DNA of 64,000 nt from an uncultured Candidatus Saccharibacteria bacterium (GTDB lineage Bacteria; Patescibacteria; Saccharimonadia; Saccharimonadales; UBA4665): contig CAMLRZ010000002.1 of NCBI GenBank assembly GCA_946482575.1, forward strand, positions 1-64,000, written 5' to 3'. Positions within the stretch are counted from its first letter, which is position 1. Each line of letters begins with the position of its first letter. Position numbers and translations under genes: made by a program. A model generated the notes under the pieces. It worked only from the letters and a program-made list of their open reading frames with translations. It made no database searches and was not told the DNA's origin. Shown piece by piece: positions 1 to 8,732 of this stretch.

Positions 1-976
<976 letters not shown>

Positions 977-1145
977 ATGATCTCTCATTCGATCACCCCC
1001 GTTGGTGGTAGGAATGAGAGAATGCTTTGACTAGTTATTGGTGTTTATCATATTATAGATAAACAACCCGTTTGTTTTAACAAATGCTTTTACATCTCAA
1101 TTACGTGCATTGATGATGGACATCGTCTGTGCCGACCATTGTGGG

Positions 1146-1268
1146 TCGGTGTAGTCGGTGCCCATGGCGCGAGGGAAACACCTGTTCCCATGTCGAACAC
1201 AGCAGTTAAGCCTCGCAGCGGTTACAATACTTGGGTCATCAAGCCCTGGGAAAATAGCACGGTGCCGA
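1146..1268 (+). rRNA. rrf: 5S ribosomal RNA
   Basis: The segment has the 5S loop signature CCCAUGUCGAACACAGCAGUUAAGCC (1188 onward, shown here as two conserved blocks). TCGG at the 5' end pairs with CCGA at the 3' end to start helix I. It lies about 170 bases after 23S and just before a strong terminator, the normal end of an rRNA operon. Exact ends are uncertain by a few bases. Confidence 0.9.
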
Positions 1269-1275
1269 ATTATAT

Positions 1276-1310
1276 AAAAGCCATCCGAGTAGGATGGCTT
1301 TTATCTTTTT
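1276..1310 (+). terminator. rRNA operon terminator
   Basis: An 11-bp stem AAAAGCCATCC/GGATGGCTTTT with a 5-base loop is followed by a T-rich tail directly after 5S. Confidence 0.85.
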
Positions 1311-1383
1311 ATACGAATATACTTCAGTAACTTTTGACGCAATCTTGCTACGCTAGTAAGGTAAGCAAAAGGAGTTATTATTT

Positions 1384-1677
1384 ATGCGTTGTCCAGTATG
1401 CGACACTACTCTTGTTATGAGTAACCGAAATGGCGTAGAGATTGACTATTGTCCCGCGTGCCGAGGTGTGTGGCTCGACAGAGGTGAGCTAGATAAGGTA
1501 ATTGAACGAGCAAACGGGCACTCAGAATACTCACGTGAGCACTCTCGTCGTGAAGACCACGATGACCGAGATCGCTATGACTCAGATGATGACTATGACC
1601 GTGGCCATGATCACGACAGACACCATGGTAAAAAGCACAAAAAAGAGGGCTTTTTAGGAGACTTGTTCGACTTCTAA
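1384..1677 (+). CDS. TFIIB-type zinc-ribbon protein with His/Asp-rich tail
   Basis: This 97-residue protein begins with MRCPVC, and a second pair of cysteines (CPAC) follows near residue 24. WLDRGELDKV comes next. This is the signature of the zf-TFIIB (PF13453) family of small bacterial zinc-ribbon proteins of unknown role. The second half is almost entirely His, Asp, Arg and Ser (repeated HD, DRD and SDDD units) and ends in KKHKKEGFLGDLFDF. That tail could bind metal, which is inference. An AAAGGAG ribosome site 9 bases upstream supports the start. It stands alone between the rRNA operon and the KGG gene. Confidence 0.8.
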   Translation: MRCPVCDTTLVMSNRNGVEIDYCPACRGVWLDRGELDKVIERANGHSEYSREHSRREDHDDRDRYDSDDDYDRGHDHDRHHGKKHKKEGFLGDLFDF

Positions 1678-1704
1678 GCCACCTAGTTCCCCTTATGCTA
1701 TATA

Positions 1705-1733
1705 TTGACATTAGCATGATGTCGTGTTATCAT
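1705..1733 (+). promoter_or_regulatory. Promoter of the KGG-motif gene
   Basis: A perfect -35 TTGACA, a 17-base spacer and -10 TATCAT. A TATAAT-like run lies a few bases further on. Together with the hairpin at 1749-1792 it gives a 5' leader of about 85 bases. Confidence 0.7.
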
Positions 1734-1748
1734 ATATATAATTTCGTG

Positions 1749-1792
1749 AAGAAGCAGAGGGTCCGCAATTTTTGCGGCCCTCTTTGCTTCTT
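1749..1792 (+). other. Strong stem-loop in the 5' leader of the KGG gene
   Basis: AAGAAGCA pairs with TGCTTCTT, then GAGGG with CCCTC and CCGC with GCGG, closing on an A/T loop. That is about 17 bp with two small bulges. It sits between the promoter and the start codon and has no T-run after it, so it is probably not a terminator. An mRNA-stabilising or regulatory role is inference. Confidence 0.6.
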
Positions 1793-1827
1793 GAGAGACG
1801 AAAGCGTAAGTAAGGAGATACATTCTC

Positions 1828-2082
1828 ATGGCAGGTACACCTAAGGGCGGCGCAGCAGCCGCTGAGACCAACAAGAAGAAGTACGGCCCCGACTTTTATG
1901 CACGTATCGGTGCTATGGGCGGTAAAAAGGGAACCACTGGTGGTTTCTTTGCAAACCGTGACCTAGCTCGCGAAGCTGGTCGTAAGGGTGGTCGCATTTC
2001 ACGCCGAACCAAAAATGCAGAGGTAGTTGTAACTGAAGTCACAAAAGACATCAAACAAGACGACCTCAACTTGGCAGCCTAA
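1828..2082 (+). CDS. KGG-motif (stress-induced, Con-10-like) protein
   Basis: This small basic protein of 84 residues has several glycine-lysine-glycine units: GAMGGKKGTTGGFF near residue 30 and EAGRKGGRISRR near 50. This is the KGG repeat of the stress-induced bacterial acidophilic repeat / general stress protein family (YciG, Con-10). The biochemical role of the family is not known; members are induced by stress or stationary phase. The start is supported by TAAGGAG at a good distance. It has its own strong promoter, a long structured leader and a terminator directly after it, so it is monocistronic and probably well expressed. Confidence 0.75.
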   Translation: MAGTPKGGAAAAETNKKKYGPDFYARIGAMGGKKGTTGGFFANRDLAREAGRKGGRISRRTKNAEVVVTEVTKDIKQDDLNLAA

Positions 2083-2101
2083 GGGTTGTTGAGTATAAAA
2101 T

Positions 2102-2130
2102 AAGACAGCTACACAGCTGTCTTATTTTTG
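2102..2130. terminator. Terminator between convergent genes
   Basis: A 9-bp stem AAGACAGCT/AGCTGTCTT with ACAC loop and ATTTTT after it on the plus strand. It lies between the KGG gene and the convergent minus-strand gene, whose last codons overlap the hairpin. Confidence 0.8.
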
Positions 2131-2577
2131 TTGTAACCGTCTGTAGGGCCTGCAGAACCGCTCTTTGGTAACGTTCCACGTGTTTGTACAATTGATGCAC
2201 GTGTACGTGTCTAAGCTCTTCTGCACGCCCTGCAGGTGGCAAGAAGGGCAGATGCTCCTTTTGTGTAGCCAGTCACGGTAAGAGTCGAGGCAGTTCTGAA
2301 TAAACTCCTGATCGATAACGATCGCATAATTGGCGCTTAAAGCGGCGGCTTTTTCCCAAGCTTCTACTTCTTTTTGAAGTAAATCTATATCTGAGGTGTA
2401 CGTAGTATGCTCAAGTAAACCGTGGCTTACCTCGTGAAGCAAACTCCACGGGTCGCTTTCAGCTCCAGACACTACGTAGGTAACCCGGCGCATCTCAGGC
2501 GACCAGACAAAAATTGTACCCTCTCGGAAGGATAGCGAGGGATTATCGGATTGCAGCTTTTGAACGAGATCGTGCAT
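2122..2577 (-). CDS. HExxH metallopeptidase-like protein with C-terminal zinc ribbon
   Basis: The frame is open further upstream, but that part lies inside the ROK gene. The start chosen is the ATG at 2577, giving 151 residues and a 35-base overlap with the ROK gene. Residues 48-52 are HEVSH, and an acidic stretch (KEVEAWEKAA, around 69-78) follows at the distance at which ImmA/IrrE-type peptidases place their third zinc ligand. CPSC (110-113) and CINC (127-130) form a four-cysteine zinc ribbon. The family assignment is inference from these motifs; the substrate is unknown. In ImmA/IrrE relatives the target is usually a repressor, but no HTH repressor is adjacent here. Confidence 0.6.
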   Translation of the reverse strand: MHDLVQKLQSDNPSLSFREGTIFVWSPEMRRVTYVVSGAESDPWSLLHEVSHGLLEHTTYTSDIDLLQKEVEAWEKAAALSANYAIVIDQEFIQNCLDSYRDWLHKRSICPSCHLQGVQKSLDTYTCINCTNTWNVTKERFCRPYRRLQQK

Positions 2578-3379
2578 GTTTTTCCTTGGCAAACAGGTAG
2601 CATCCGTATGCAACGGCCTCTTCCGGTCGCTGCGCGCGTCGTATCTGGGGAACTTTGGTGAGGGGAGTGCTAAAATGCTCCATTTCTTCTTGGATATAGG
2701 GCGCAAATCGATCAAAATATGTGCTCACTCCTCCGCCAAGCACAATAACCTCTGGTTGAATTACGGCGCTTAGATCAGTTAGGCCAGTGGCGATATCCCG
2801 TGCGATGATTCGCCATGTTTTAGCATCGGTGATGTCCTGCGCTCGCTTGCCAAAGCGTCGCACAATGGCGCTACCAGATGCAAACTTCTCCCACATTTGT
2901 CGCCGTCCGTGGTGCTCCAGAATAATATGCCCACCCTCGGAGTCAGCAAAATCAGGATCAATTTGCTGGTCTATGATGACGCCTGTACCAATGCCAGTGC
3001 TAATGGTGACATACAACACCTTTGAAAACTGGTCTTGCAGTAAATCGGCTTCTGATAAGCCTGCTAAGTTGGCGTCATTTTCGATGTAAACTGGACAATG
3101 AACAATGCGCTCGATGTCTTTTACGATTGAAACATTCTGCCATGGCAGATTTCCAAACGCGATGCCAATTCCATGATCTCGGTCAATTAAGCCTGGCAAT
3201 GCTACCCCTGTTGCAACAAAGTCTTTTGTAGATAAATCTGCAACGGTCTTTGCAATTTGACGGATAAACAATCGGTAATCAGGTGGAGTTAAAAAGCGGA
3301 GCTGCTCTTTTAAGGCGCCGCTGTTGTCAAAGCATGTGACAAGGGTCTTTGTTCCCCCGATATCTATGGCCAAATACAT
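2543..3379 (-). CDS. ROK-family sugar kinase-like protein
   Basis: The 278-residue protein starts with the phosphate-binding segment AIDIGGTKT, and ENDANLAGLSEA carries the catalytic Asp seen in ROK kinases and glucokinases. GTGVI and GGGVSTYF are the later ATPase-fold motifs. The usual ROK zinc motif (CxCGxxGC after the GH segment) is absent: GGHIILEHHGRRQMWEKFASG is in its place, keeping His and Gly but no Cys. A role as a hexose or N-acetylhexosamine kinase is family knowledge; the substrate cannot be read. The 3' end overlaps the metallopeptidase-like gene, so the two are probably co-translated. Confidence 0.75.
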   Translation of the reverse strand: MYLAIDIGGTKTLVTCFDNSGALKEQLRFLTPPDYRLFIRQIAKTVADLSTKDFVATGVALPGLIDRDHGIGIAFGNLPWQNVSIVKDIERIVHCPVYIENDANLAGLSEADLLQDQFSKVLYVTISTGIGTGVIIDQQIDPDFADSEGGHIILEHHGRRQMWEKFASGSAIVRRFGKRAQDITDAKTWRIIARDIATGLTDLSAVIQPEVIVLGGGVSTYFDRFAPYIQEEMEHFSTPLTKVPQIRRAQRPEEAVAYGCYLFAKEKHARSRSKAAIR

Positions 3380-3425
3380 ATTGATTTTATTTTAGCACGA
3401 CCATCCCCAAGATTTAGGCTGAACT

Positions 3426-3454
3426 TTGACCAATAGAAGTAAAACAGGTATAAT
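3426..3454 (+). promoter_or_regulatory. Promoter of rpsA
   Basis: TTGACC, 17 bases, TATAAT: close to consensus. A CACTCT/AGAGTG stem-loop (3469-3491) lies in the leader before the ribosome site, a possible place for translational control by S1 itself (inference). Confidence 0.8.
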
Positions 3455-3523
3455 GGTACTAATCTTGCACTCTCTCTGTGAGGAAGAGTGACAGAAATAC
3501 ATTACGAAGGAGGCATGGTTTAC

Positions 3524-4588
3524 ATGTCAAAAAATACTATATCAATGGACGAGCTTCTTGCTCAAAGCGACGCTAAGCACTTAGAAAGTGGTGAGGTTGT
3601 TGAGGGAGTTGTAAGTTCAGTAAAGAAACACGAAGTCTGGATCGATCTGGGCGCTAAAGGTGTTGGTGTTGTTGTGCGCCGCGAAATCGGTCACGGCCAA
3701 CAGCTTGAGGTAGGCCAGAAGGTAACCGTAAGCGTTATCGACCCTGAGCTCGAGGAAGGCTACGCGCTGCTCAGCATGAAGCGTGCAGCCAAAGACCGCG
3801 GTTGGGACGAACTCAAGCGCATCTTCGAGGGCCAAGAGATTATCGAGGTTACACCTTACGACGCAAACCGTGGTGGTTTGCTTGTAGAGCTCGAAGGTAT
3901 CCGTGGCTTCTTGCCCGTTTCACAACTGGCTGCTGGTCACTACCCACGCGTATCTGGCGCTGACAAGGACGAGATCCTGCAGAAGCTGAACGCTTTGGTA
4001 AACAAGCAGATCCGTGTTCGCGTTCTTGACGTGAGCCGCAAAGACAACAAGCTGATTTTCTCTGAAAAAGAAGCTGTTAAAGACGACATGCAGGCACGTT
4101 TTGCACAACTGAAGGTTGGCGACGTTGTTGAAGGTGTGGTAACTGGTGTTATCGACTTCGGCGCATTCGTAAATGTCGACGGCATTGAAGGCCTGATCCA
4201 CATTTCTGAGATTTCTTGGGAACGTGTTGAAGACCCACGCAAGTACGTTAAGGTTGGCGACACTGTTAAGGCAAAGATTATTGCTATCGACAAGGACCGC
4301 CTGAGCTTGAGCCTCAAGCAGATGACCGAAGATCCATGGTTGAAAGAAGTTAAAGCTTTCAGCAAGGGAGACATCGTAGAAGGTAAGATTACTCGTATCA
4401 CCCCATTTGGTGCATTCGTACAATTGAGCCCATCTGTTGAAGCTTTGGTACACGTATCAGAGATGAGTGACGATGAGACTGTTGATCCTCAACAAATCTT
4501 CCAGCTCAACGAAAAGAAGCAGTTTAAGGTACTCGACATTGATGTTGAAAACCGCAAAATTGCTTTGAGCCTCAAAAGCGCTAAATAG
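3524..4588 (+). CDS. rpsA: 30S ribosomal protein S1
   Basis: Four S1 RNA-binding domains lie in a row at about residues 20-90, 105-185, 195-265 and 280-354. The third and fourth carry the clear pattern GDVVEGVVTGVIDFGAFV...GLIHISEIS. S1 unwinds and guides mRNA to the 30S subunit; this four-domain form matches small Gram-positive and CPR S1 proteins rather than the six-domain E. coli form. An earlier in-frame ATG exists at 3488, but GAAGGAGG at 3506-3513 is placed correctly for the ATG at 3524. The strong upstream promoter drives it, and infB follows after 51 bases. Confidence 0.92.
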   Translation: MSKNTISMDELLAQSDAKHLESGEVVEGVVSSVKKHEVWIDLGAKGVGVVVRREIGHGQQLEVGQKVTVSVIDPELEEGYALLSMKRAAKDRGWDELKRIFEGQEIIEVTPYDANRGGLLVELEGIRGFLPVSQLAAGHYPRVSGADKDEILQKLNALVNKQIRVRVLDVSRKDNKLIFSEKEAVKDDMQARFAQLKVGDVVEGVVTGVIDFGAFVNVDGIEGLIHISEISWERVEDPRKYVKVGDTVKAKIIAIDKDRLSLSLKQMTEDPWLKEVKAFSKGDIVEGKITRITPFGAFVQLSPSVEALVHVSEMSDDETVDPQQIFQLNEKKQFKVLDIDVENRKIALSLKSAK

Positions 4589-4639
4589 TTCGTAACTGTT
4601 TTATAACGCCGTTCTAACGGTAGAAAGGGGTGCCTTCTC

Positions 4640-6400
4640 ATGGCTCGTACTATCGAAATTGAAGACATGACAACCGTAGGCACTCTTGCCGAAAAACTGA
4701 TGCTGCCAGTAACAAAACTTATTGGCGAGCTGATGAAGAACGGCGTTATGGCCACGGTTAATGAGCGTATCGACTTCGATACCGCCCAGATTATTGTTGA
4801 AGAACTTGGTCTGGAGGTTTCTCTTAAGAAAAAAACTGTTGAAGCTGTTGCTCCTGTGCGCACCAAGCGCGAGCATAGCGACAACGCTACCTCTCGTCCT
4901 CCTGTGGTGGCTGTCATGGGCCACGTTGACCACGGTAAAACCAGCTTGCTGGACGCAATTCGTGGTGCTCAAGTTGCCAAAGGTGAGGCTGGTGGTATTA
5001 CACAGCACATCTCGGCTTATCAAATTAAGCACAACGACCGCCCTATTACCTTCCTGGACACTCCTGGCCACGAAGCCTTTGCGGCTATCCGTGAACACGG
5101 TGCGCACCTGACAGATATTGCAGTCATTGTTGTAGCTGCAGATGACGGCATCAAGCCTCAGACACTTGAAGCTATTCGCTTCGCCCGAAAAGCAGGCGTA
5201 AAGATGGTGATTGCCATCAACAAGATCGACAAAGAAGGTGCAGACAGCAACCGCGTAAAGCAGCAGCTTGCTGAGCAAGAGCTGCTACCCGAAGAATGGG
5301 GCGGCGATACCGTTATTGTGGAAGTTTCCGCTAAGACCAAGCAGGGTATTGATAATTTGCTCGACATGCTGTTCTTGGTAAGTGACGTAGAAGATCTGCG
5401 CGCAGATGCCACTACCCCAGCAACAGGATTGATTATTGAAGCGCATATGGAACAAGGTCGTGGCCCTATCGCCAACGCTCTGATTGAAGAGGGTACATTG
5501 CGTGTTGGTGACTTTGTTGTTGCCGGTACAACGTACGCAAAAGTTCGTGTGCTCTATGACAGCGCCGACAAGTCTATCAAAGAAGCTACGCCGTCTACCC
5601 CAGTGGTTATCACCGGTTTTAAAACACTTCCTGAGTTTGGTGATGAGTTTCATGTTGTAAAGAATGAAAAAGAAGCTCGTCTGCAGGCCGAAAAAGCTGT
5701 CACTAATCAAAAGGCAAGCGCTGGCCGCAGTGATATGAGCAGTAGTGAACTGATCCGTATTATTAACCGTAAGAACCAGGTTCAAAACTTGAATATTATT
5801 GTTCGAGCTGATGTGCAGGGTTCGCTAACGTCGGTTATTGATAGCCTCAAAGCGCTCGACACAGACGAAGTTGCTGTACACGTAGTGAGTTCAGGCGTTG
5901 GTGCTATAACAGAGAATGACCTACACCTTGCAAATACCAGTAACTCTGTTATTTACGGTTTCAACGTGCAAGTGCCTGCTAATATCAAGCGCTTGGCAAG
6001 CCGAGACAAAATTAGCATCAAGCTATACAGCGTTATCTATGAATTAATTGACGATGTTAAGACTGCTCTGAGCGGTCTCCTTGCCCCAGAAGTAGTCGAG
6101 AACGACCTAGGACGACTTGTTGTTCGCGGTATCTTTAAGACCACCAAAACTGAAGTTATCTGTGGCGGTGAAGTAACTAAGGGCAAGCTGGTCGTACCTT
6201 CATTGGCACGCGTTATGCGCGACGGTGAAAAATTGGCCGAAGTTGAAATTACAAACCTCAAGCGTGGCCCTCAAGATGCCAAAGAGGTGTTCGAAGGCGA
6301 AATGTGTGGCCTTAGCTTCAAAACCAACTCTCGCATTGATGTACAAGAGGGTGACCACATCGAATTGTTCACAAGGGAGCTGGTTGACCGCACATTGTAG
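4640..6400 (+). CDS. infB: Translation initiation factor IF-2
   Basis: GTPase that brings initiator fMet-tRNA to the 30S subunit and promotes subunit joining. The 586-residue protein is short: one IF2_N module (about 10-57) and only about 30 linker residues precede the G domain. The G motifs are GHVDHGKT (94-101), DTPGHEAF and NKID. The beta-barrel domain II, domain III ([11 protein letters not shown]) and the fMet-binding C-terminal domain ([17 protein letters not shown]) follow. The long charged N-terminal region found in many bacteria is missing, as is usual in reduced genomes. GAAAGGGG precedes the ATG. It probably shares the rpsA transcript. Confidence 0.95.
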   Translation: MARTIEIEDMTTVGTLAEKLMLPVTKLIGELMKNGVMATVNERIDFDTAQIIVEELGLEVSLKKKTVEAVAPVRTKREHSDNATSRPPVVAVMGHVDHGKTSLLDAIRGAQVAKGEAGGITQHISAYQIKHNDRPITFLDTPGHEAFAAIREHGAHLTDIAVIVVAADDGIKPQTLEAIRFARKAGVKMVIAINKIDKEGADSNRVKQQLAEQELLPEEWGGDTVIVEVSAKTKQGIDNLLDMLFLVSDVEDLRADATTPATGLIIEAHMEQGRGPIANALIEEGTLRVGDFVVAGTTYAKVRVLYDSADKSIKEATPSTPVVITGFKTLPEFGDEFHVVKNEKEARLQAEKAVTNQKASAGRSDMSSSELIRIINRKNQVQNLNIIVRADVQGSLTSVIDSLKALDTDEVAVHVVSSGVGAITENDLHLANTSNSVIYGFNVQVPANIKRLASRDKISIKLYSVIYELIDDVKTALSGLLAPEVVENDLGRLVVRGIFKTTKTEVICGGEVTKGKLVVPSLARVMRDGEKLAEVEITNLKRGPQDAKEVFEGEMCGLSFKTNSRIDVQEGDHIELFTRELVDRTL

Positions 6401-6451
6401 TCGCCTCTTTGAACGAAGCGTGATAACATACTAAGTGAACAAGGAGCACGC

Positions 6452-7243
6452 ATGATCAAGCTTGATGACAACCTACTGACAGAACTAGGCCTTCAGAGTC
6501 TTCCTGCCGAGGATAAAAAGGCATTGCTTCGTCATATCTATGAAACACTCGAAATGCGCGTGGGTACAACTTTAGCCCGCCAGATGACTGATGCACAACT
6601 CGATGAATTTGAGAGTTTCATCAACAATAACGATGAAGCTGGTGCATTGCGATGGCTGGAAACTAATTTTCCGAACTATAAAGATGTAGTTGCGCAAGAG
6701 TTCGAGGTTCTTAAGGCGGAGGTGCGCCAATCTGCACCTCAAATCTTAGCTAGCGCAGGATCCCAGACTCAGGCAGCACCTATGCAGGCCCCTCAGCCTC
6801 AAATGGCAGCTCCACAGTCCGTAGATCAGTACCAGGCATATCAGCAGCCTCAAATGGTGCCCCAACAGCCCCAGCAGCAAGCACAGCCTCAGTCATACGA
6901 AGTGGCTCAGCCCCAACAGCCTGTATACGGCGCAATGCCTGCTCAGCAACCTCAGGCTCCTCAGCAACCAGCCTATTCAACAAGCGTGCAGCAGCCTATG
7001 GCAACACAGCCTGACTATCAACAGTATCAGCAACCTCAACCTATGCAGCAACTCGACCCAGCTACTCAGGCTCCGCAGGCATATGCTCCGCAGCAGCAAT
7101 ACCCTCAGCCGGTAGCTCCTGCACCCTACCAACAGCCCCAGCAGCAAGCACAGCCTCAGTCATACGAAGTGGCTCAGCCCCAACAGCCCCAGCAATCCCA
7201 ACCTCAGCCTTTTGACCAAGGCCAGTTTGGCCAAGCAGCGTAG
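6452..7243 (+). CDS. DUF5663-type protein with Gln/Pro-rich tail
   Basis: The first 95 residues are a predicted helical domain (MIKLDDNLLTELGLQSLP..., RMTDAQLDEFESF-like segment, LETNFPNYKDVV). They resemble DUF5663, a domain common in CPR proteins with no known activity. Residues 100-263 are low complexity, dominated by Q, P and A with scattered Y (QQPQ, QAQPQSYE, YQQYQQPQ). An exact 60-base duplication lies inside this tail. The protein is cytoplasmic by appearance (no signal peptide). The gene lies 51 bases after infB in the same direction and may belong to that operon. Function unknown. Confidence 0.7.
   Translation: MIKLDDNLLTELGLQSLPAEDKKALLRHIYETLEMRVGTTLARQMTDAQLDEFESFINNNDEAGALRWLETNFPNYKDVVAQEFEVLKAEVRQSAPQILASAGSQTQAAPMQAPQPQMAAPQSVDQYQAYQQPQMVPQQPQQQAQPQSYEVAQPQQPVYGAMPAQQPQAPQQPAYSTSVQQPMATQPDYQQYQQPQPMQQLDPATQAPQAYAPQQQYPQPVAPAPYQQPQQQAQPQSYEVAQPQQPQQSQPQPFDQGQFGQAA
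6862..6921 (+). repeat. 60-base direct repeat, copy 1
   Basis: Exactly repeated at 7129-7188 in the same frame of the Gln/Pro-rich gene. It encodes QQPQQQAQPQSYEVAQPQQP. The two copies are 267 bases apart (a multiple of 3), so recombination between them would keep the frame. Confidence 0.9.
7129..7188 (+). repeat. 60-base direct repeat, copy 2
   Basis: Identical to 6862-6921. No base change between copies suggests a recent duplication or ongoing conversion. Confidence 0.9.
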
Positions 7244-7251
7244 GTCTGATT

Positions 7252-8160
7252 CTACAGAAGATTGCCGTAACCGGCCAGAAATGCCTGGCCGGTCATTTCT
7301 TTTTTCCCAGCTGGTTTTAGCCGGTCAATTATAAGTGCGTCTTTGCCACAATATACCACAAGCTGCTTATTGAATTTTGCGGCTATACCGGGTTGTCCTG
7401 TTTCTTGAATGACGTGTGCTTCAGTAATAACTACGTCACGTCCGGCAAGTTTAGTGCTGCTTTTTGGCCATTCGGCGAAAGCTCGAACTTCTCGCTCGAT
7501 TTGTTCGGCAGGTTTGGCCCAATTTATGATGCCATCTTCTTTAGCAAGTTTACGGGAATAGGAAATTTCTTGTAGTTCATCTTGGGGTCGTGCAACAATA
7601 TTCCCCGCCACGTATTGTGGTACAACTTCTTGCAGAAGAGCATCGCTGAGCTCAATAAGATCATGTGTCAGTTCTGGAGTGGTGATCTTTGGCGGTAGCG
7701 GGTATGCACCGTAGGCCAGAATAGGACCTTCGTCCATGCCGGCGCTCAGGAGCATCAAACTAACGCCGGTCTCTTTTTGACCGCTAAGGATCGAAAAGGT
7801 GATGGGGTCTGCACCTCGCCATTCGGGCAGGAGGGAAAAGTGACTATTAATAATGCCGAGGGGGAAGTAGTCGATTGCAGTTTGTGAGACGATAATACCA
7901 AAGTCAATCAGAATACCTAGCTGACTCGTAAAAGGTTTACTCGCTACTAACTCATCTAACGTTCTTTTATTAACAACAGTGTGGATCGGCAGACCGAGAT
8001 CTTCAGCCACTTCAATAACAGGGACGGATCCTTTGTGATGTGCTGGACGTGGTTTTGTTACAACAGCTTCAACAGTAAAATTATTGTTCAGTAGTCGTAG
8101 ACTGGCTGCCGCAACCGGTCCACTACCAAAGAATACTACTGGCAAGGATGTCTTTGTCAT
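7252..8160 (-). CDS. fmt: Methionyl-tRNA formyltransferase
   Basis: Formylates initiator Met-tRNA using 10-formyl-THF. The open frame runs further upstream, but that part is antisense-like sequence inside def. The start is ATG 8160 (MTKTSLPVVFFGSGPVA), giving 302 residues of normal length. The fold signature VVFFGSGPVAAASL opens the protein. The conserved SLLPEWRGADPI segment (around 105-118) holds the catalytic loop, and an FMT_C OB-fold follows from about residue 200. The start overlaps the end of def by 38 bases, so translation is probably coupled; def then removes the formyl group this enzyme adds. Confidence 0.9.
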   Translation of the reverse strand: MTKTSLPVVFFGSGPVAAASLRLLNNNFTVEAVVTKPRPAHHKGSVPVIEVAEDLGLPIHTVVNKRTLDELVASKPFTSQLGILIDFGIIVSQTAIDYFPLGIINSHFSLLPEWRGADPITFSILSGQKETGVSLMLLSAGMDEGPILAYGAYPLPPKITTPELTHDLIELSDALLQEVVPQYVAGNIVARPQDELQEISYSRKLAKEDGIINWAKPAEQIEREVRAFAEWPKSSTKLAGRDVVITEAHVIQETGQPGIAAKFNKQLVVYCGKDALIIDRLKPAGKKEMTGQAFLAGYGNLL

Positions 8161-8695
8161 AGTCGAGCTCCTCCAGATGGCCATCTTCTTTAAGGCGGAA
8201 GAAGGCTTTGGGGTTATCCTTAATCCGATCGATGAATACAATGCCGTTTGTGTGATCAATTTCATGCTGGAAGATGCGCGCAAGAAATCCTTCGGCAGTA
8301 ACGCGGAATTCGCTGCCGTCTTCATCCATGGCCTTAACCCGAACCTTGGTGTGACGGGGCACTTTTCCGTACACATCTGGCACGCTTAGGCAGCCTTCGT
8401 AGTCTTCCTCGATAGCGCCTTCGTACTTTGTAATAACGGGGTTAATAAACACGCTGAATGTGTGGTCATCTTTGTTGTCAAAATCATTACGAATTACGAC
8501 AATTCTAAGAAGTTGGTCTACTTGTATAGCAGCAAGAGCTACACCTACTTCATGATCACGACTGTTTTCCCAATCGATTGTCGCCAGCTTCATATTTTCG
8601 ATCAATTGCTTGATCGTATCGTCTACAATACCGACTTTTTTGGACCGTTCACGGAGGTGTTTATTTGGCAGTGAGATAATATCGTCTTTAGTCAT
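8123..8695 (-). CDS. def: Peptide deformylase
   Basis: Metalloenzyme that removes the N-formyl group from nascent proteins. All three family motifs are visible: GVALAAIQV (motif 1, around 50-58), EGCLSVP (motif 2, with the Cys metal ligand) and QHEIDHTNG (motif 3, both His ligands and the catalytic Glu). Length (190) is normal. The predicted transcript begins within a few bases of the ATG (see promoter), so it is probably leaderless. It is followed by overlapping fmt. Confidence 0.93.
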   Translation of the reverse strand: MTKDDIISLPNKHLRERSKKVGIVDDTIKQLIENMKLATIDWENSRDHEVGVALAAIQVDQLLRIVVIRNDFDNKDDHTFSVFINPVITKYEGAIEEDYEGCLSVPDVYGKVPRHTKVRVKAMDEDGSEFRVTAEGFLARIFQHEIDHTNGIVFIDRIKDNPKAFFRLKEDGHLEELDYDKDILASSILW

Positions 8696-8702
8696 CCTCG
8701 AC

Positions 8703-8732
8703 AGTATAGCGTATCTGTAATGGGTATTACAA
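8703..8732 (-). promoter_or_regulatory. Promoter of def-fmt (leaderless)
   Basis: On the minus strand: TTGTAA (8727-8732), 18 bases, TATACT (8703-8708), then only 7 bases to the def ATG. The -35 overlaps the last codons of priA. Confidence 0.7.

Noticed and set aside
1139..1330. 63-codon open frame across 5S rRNA
   Set aside because: Overlaps the 5S gene and its terminator.
2160..2190. CACGTG-centred sequence (GTTCCACGTGTTTG) considered as parS
   Set aside because: Only the left arm fits the parS consensus, it lies in a coding region, and it is about 30 kb from parB.
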